NCBI GenBank assembly: GCA_964467005.1
Contig: CAYXPI010000165.1
Span: forward strand, 1 to 8,164
Length of the DNA: 8,164 bases
Origin: Thermohalobaculum sp964467005
GTDB lineage: Bacteria > Pseudomonadota > Alphaproteobacteria > Rhodobacterales > Rhodobacteraceae
Reading direction: 5' to 3'
How positions within the stretch are numbered: position 1 is the stretch's first letter; each line of letters starts with the position of its first letter. Positions 6,685 to 8,164 of the stretch are shown here, piece by piece. The notes beneath the pieces were generated by a model. That model did not search any database. It saw nothing but the letters and a program-made list of their open reading frames with translations, and was not told the origin of the DNA. The translations under genes were made by a program, and so were the position numbers.

Positions 6685-8001
6685 TCACCCGAGCTTCACG
6701 TTGTCGATGCCGACGATGCGGTCGTAAACCCAGTAAAGCACCAGGACGACGGCGAGCATCAGCGTGGCCAGCGCCGCGGCGAGGGACCAGTTGCCGCTTA
6801 CGCTGATGTTGTAGGCGATCTTGTTGGAGATGAAGGTGCCGTCGGTCCCGCCCACGAGCTCGGGCGTGATGTAGTAGCCGATCGACAGGATGAAGACGAG
6901 GATCGCCCCCGCCCCGATCCCGGGCACCGTGTTGGGGAAGTAGACCCGCCAGAAGGCCGTGAAGTTCGTCGCCCCGAGCGATTTCGCCGCGCGCAAGTAG
7001 GAGGGCGGGATCGTCTTCATCACCGAATAGAGCGGCAGGATCATGAAGGGCAACAGGATGTGCGTCATCGCGATGATCGTGCCCGTTTGGTTGAACATCA
7101 TGTCGAGCCGCGCGTTGTCCGCCACCACGCCAAGGCTGACGAGGAAGTCGTTCACCACCCCCTGCTGCTGGAGGAGGACGATCCAGGCCGAGGTGCGCAC
7201 GAGGAGCGAGGTCCAAAACGGCAAGAGCACCAGAATGAGGAGGAGGTTGGCGTGGCGGGAGGGCAGGTTCGCCAAGAGCCAGGCGATCGGGTAGCCGAGG
7301 AGGAGGCAGGTGAAGGTGATCGTGAGGCTCAGCCAGATCGTGCGTTCGAGGAGCACGAGATAGAGCCGGTCGAGCTCGGATTTGAGCACGATGTCGCCCT
7401 CGGCGTTCTGCTCCCGGTCGAGCGCGCTCAGGAAGAAGGCGCCGGTGTAGGGGCCTGAGAGGCGCTTGATCGTGGCCCAGATCTCGATGGAGCCCCATCG
7501 CTCGTTGAGATCGAGGAACTTCTCCTTGTAGGGACCTTCCTCCCAGCGGGAGACGCGGCGCCCGGCGGAGCGGAAGAGGCTCGAGACGCCGGAGACGTGA
7601 TAGTTGAGCGTGACGCCGAGCTTGGTGTGCTGCTTGCTCTCGAACGCCACCGCGATGTCCTTGGCGAGCGCCTCGAAGGCCGGCTCGCCCGGCATTTCGC
7701 CGGAGGCCGGATCCCAGTCGAGCAAGGCCTCGACCGTGCGGGGCAGGTTCTCGGGCACGGTCGAGGCGTTCTCGACCGAGCGGAACAGCATGTCGGCGAT
7801 GGGCGCAACGAAGCTCACCAGCACAAAAAAGAGGAGCGGCGCGACGAGGGCGAAGGCACGGAGCTTTTGCCGGCGCTGGGCGCGCGCGAGGCTCTGCTTG
7901 AGCGGGGTGCCGTCGGCGGCGAGGAGCCGGCCGCGGGCGTCCGTGTCAGTGGCCGCTTGGGCCTCCGGCGGCGGCGCGTCGGATAGGGCCGTGGTGGTCA
8001 T
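6685..8001 (-). CDS. ABC transporter permease, PotB-like, with large periplasmic insertion
   Basis: A 438-residue permease, about 150 longer than a usual PotB (roughly 280). Residues 1-47 are a polar cytoplasmic tail rich in Ala, Pro and Arg. Helix 1 is about 49-72. Residues about 73-218 form a hydrophilic, probably periplasmic domain between helices 1 and 2. Helices 2-6 are about 220-245, 251-277, 308-330, 359-383 and 405-430. The EAA loop RAAKSLGATNFTAFWRVYFP (337-356) has Gly343 in place, so ATPase coupling should be intact. The start ATG (7999-8001) is preceded by GGGAGA (complement of 8007-8012) at 5-nt spacing. It is followed after 4 nt by the PotC-like partner and preceded by the solute-binding protein gene. 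The insertion might contact the binding protein or substrate, but that is inference. Codon use in the insert looks like the rest, so a recent fusion is unlikely. Confidence 0.92.
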   Translation of the reverse strand: MTTTALSDAPPPEAQAATDTDARGRLLAADGTPLKQSLARAQRRQKLRAFALVAPLLFFVLVSFVAPIADMLFRSVENASTVPENLPRTVEALLDWDPASGEMPGEPAFEALAKDIAVAFESKQHTKLGVTLNYHVSGVSSLFRSAGRRVSRWEEGPYKEKFLDLNERWGSIEIWATIKRLSGPYTGAFFLSALDREQNAEGDIVLKSELDRLYLVLLERTIWLSLTITFTCLLLGYPIAWLLANLPSRHANLLLILVLLPFWTSLLVRTSAWIVLLQQQGVVNDFLVSLGVVADNARLDMMFNQTGTIIAMTHILLPFMILPLYSVMKTIPPSYLRAAKSLGATNFTAFWRVYFPNTVPGIGAGAILVFILSIGYYITPELVGGTDGTFISNKIAYNISVSGNWSLAAALATLMLAVVLVLYWVYDRIVGIDNVKLG

Positions 8002-8022
8002 CGCTGTCTCCCGGGCCGGCTT

Positions 8023-8044
8023 GGGGGCAGGGCCCGAGGGCCCC
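8023..8044 (-). promoter_or_regulatory. GC-rich hairpin between binding-protein and permease genes
   Basis: Between the binding-protein stop (8063) and the permease start (8001), the repeats GGGCCC at 8030-8035 and 8038-8043 allow a stem of 5 G-C pairs with a 4-nt loop. An alternative outer stem uses GGGGC (8024-8028) with GCCCC (8040-8044). No T-run follows on the minus strand, so it is not a classic terminator. Such hairpins after binding-protein genes often protect the upstream mRNA or attenuate downstream expression, giving more binding protein than permease. The role here is inferred. Confidence 0.4.
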
Positions 8045-8062
8045 GCCGGGGTGTGAATCAGC

Positions 8063-8164
8063 TCACTTGAGGAGCCAGGCCTGGAACTTGGCGTCCAGGT
8101 CGTCGCGGTAGTCCGCCCACCACTCGTAGTTGTAGAGGAAGGTGTTCTTGGCGTTGTTCGGGTC
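8063..8164 (-). CDS. ABC transporter solute-binding protein, C-terminal fragment (5' part outside window)
   Basis: The last 33 codons of a gene that enters from the right edge of the window. The peptide begins DPNNAKNTFLYNYEWWADYR and ends KFQAWLLK, with TGA at complement 8063-8065. The LYNYEWWAD segment and amphipathic basic end resemble the C-terminal helix of PotD/PotF-like periplasmic binding proteins, and the gene lies directly upstream of two PotBC-like permeases, the standard place for the binding protein. It would capture substrate in the periplasm and hand it to the permease pair. Only the tail is visible, so signal peptide, ligand-binding residues and substrate class cannot be judged. 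Confidence 0.8.
   Translation of the reverse strand, partial: DPNNAKNTFLYNYEWWADYRDDLDAKFQAWLLK

Larger units (their letters stand above)
4131..8164 (-). other. Probable operon: ABC importer core plus three envelope proteins
   Basis: Six consecutive minus-strand genes: solute-binding protein (partial), PotB-like permease, PotC-like permease, NAGPA-like exported protein, small two-helix protein and DUF1523 protein. The junctions are 61 nt, 4 nt, an ATGA overlap, 21 nt and 16 nt, and each of the last five genes has its own or a coupled ribosome site. I see no terminator with a T-run inside the block. It ends 20 nt from the convergent ThDP enzyme gene. Co-transcription is inferred from spacing. 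The ATPase gene and the promoter must lie beyond position 8164 or elsewhere. Confidence 0.7.

Noticed and set aside
5829..8164. Calling the transporter a spermidine/putrescine importer (potBCD)
   Set aside because: The permeases belong to that broad family, but the same family imports many other compounds, the binding protein is nearly absent from the window, and the PotB-like subunit has an atypical insertion.

Overview
The window is GC-rich, densely coding bacterial DNA. The residues of its EF-Tu tail, a DUF1523 membrane protein, and the mix of a YbdK-type ligase with a PotBC-like ABC transporter all suggest an alphaproteobacterium, most likely a Rhodobacterales/Rhodobacteraceae member. That placement is a judgement from protein family resemblance, not from a database search. 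I see no insertion sequence, CRISPR array, tRNA or rRNA.

Layout. (1) 1-587, plus strand: the C-terminal half of tuf (EF-Tu), closed by a strong intrinsic terminator at 611-639. (2) 671-1168, plus strand: a small, unrecognised putative lipoprotein. It runs tail-to-tail into, and overlaps by 53 bp, (3) a YbdK-family carboxylate-amine ligase on the minus strand (2285-1116). (4) A 148-bp divergent intergenic region (2286-2433) with candidate promoters in both directions and a perfect 13-bp palindrome. (5) 2434-4110, plus strand: a stand-alone thiamine-diphosphate enzyme of the acetolactate synthase large-subunit superfamily. (6) 4131-8164, all minus strand: a tightly packed block. In transcription order it holds the C-terminus of a solute-binding protein (partial), a PotB-like permease with a large periplasmic insertion, a PotC-like permease, an exported protein resembling phosphodiester glycosidase (NAGPA/DUF2233) proteins, a small two-helix membrane protein, and a DUF1523 membrane protein.

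How the genes work together. The minus-strand block looks like one operon: junctions are a 61-nt gap with a GC-rich hairpin, then 4 nt, an ATGA overlap, 21 nt and 16 nt. The first three genes form the import core of a polyamine/opine-type ABC transporter; the ATPase is not in the window and probably lies upstream of the binding protein, beyond position 8164. The last three encode envelope proteins of unknown function, and their linkage to the transporter is the most interesting part of the window. The YbdK-like ligase and the ThDP enzyme are divergently transcribed and may share regulation, but nothing here shows a common pathway.

There is no gene-free stretch over 300 bases. The very long antisense frames, including one of nearly 1,300 codons, are by-products of high GC content.
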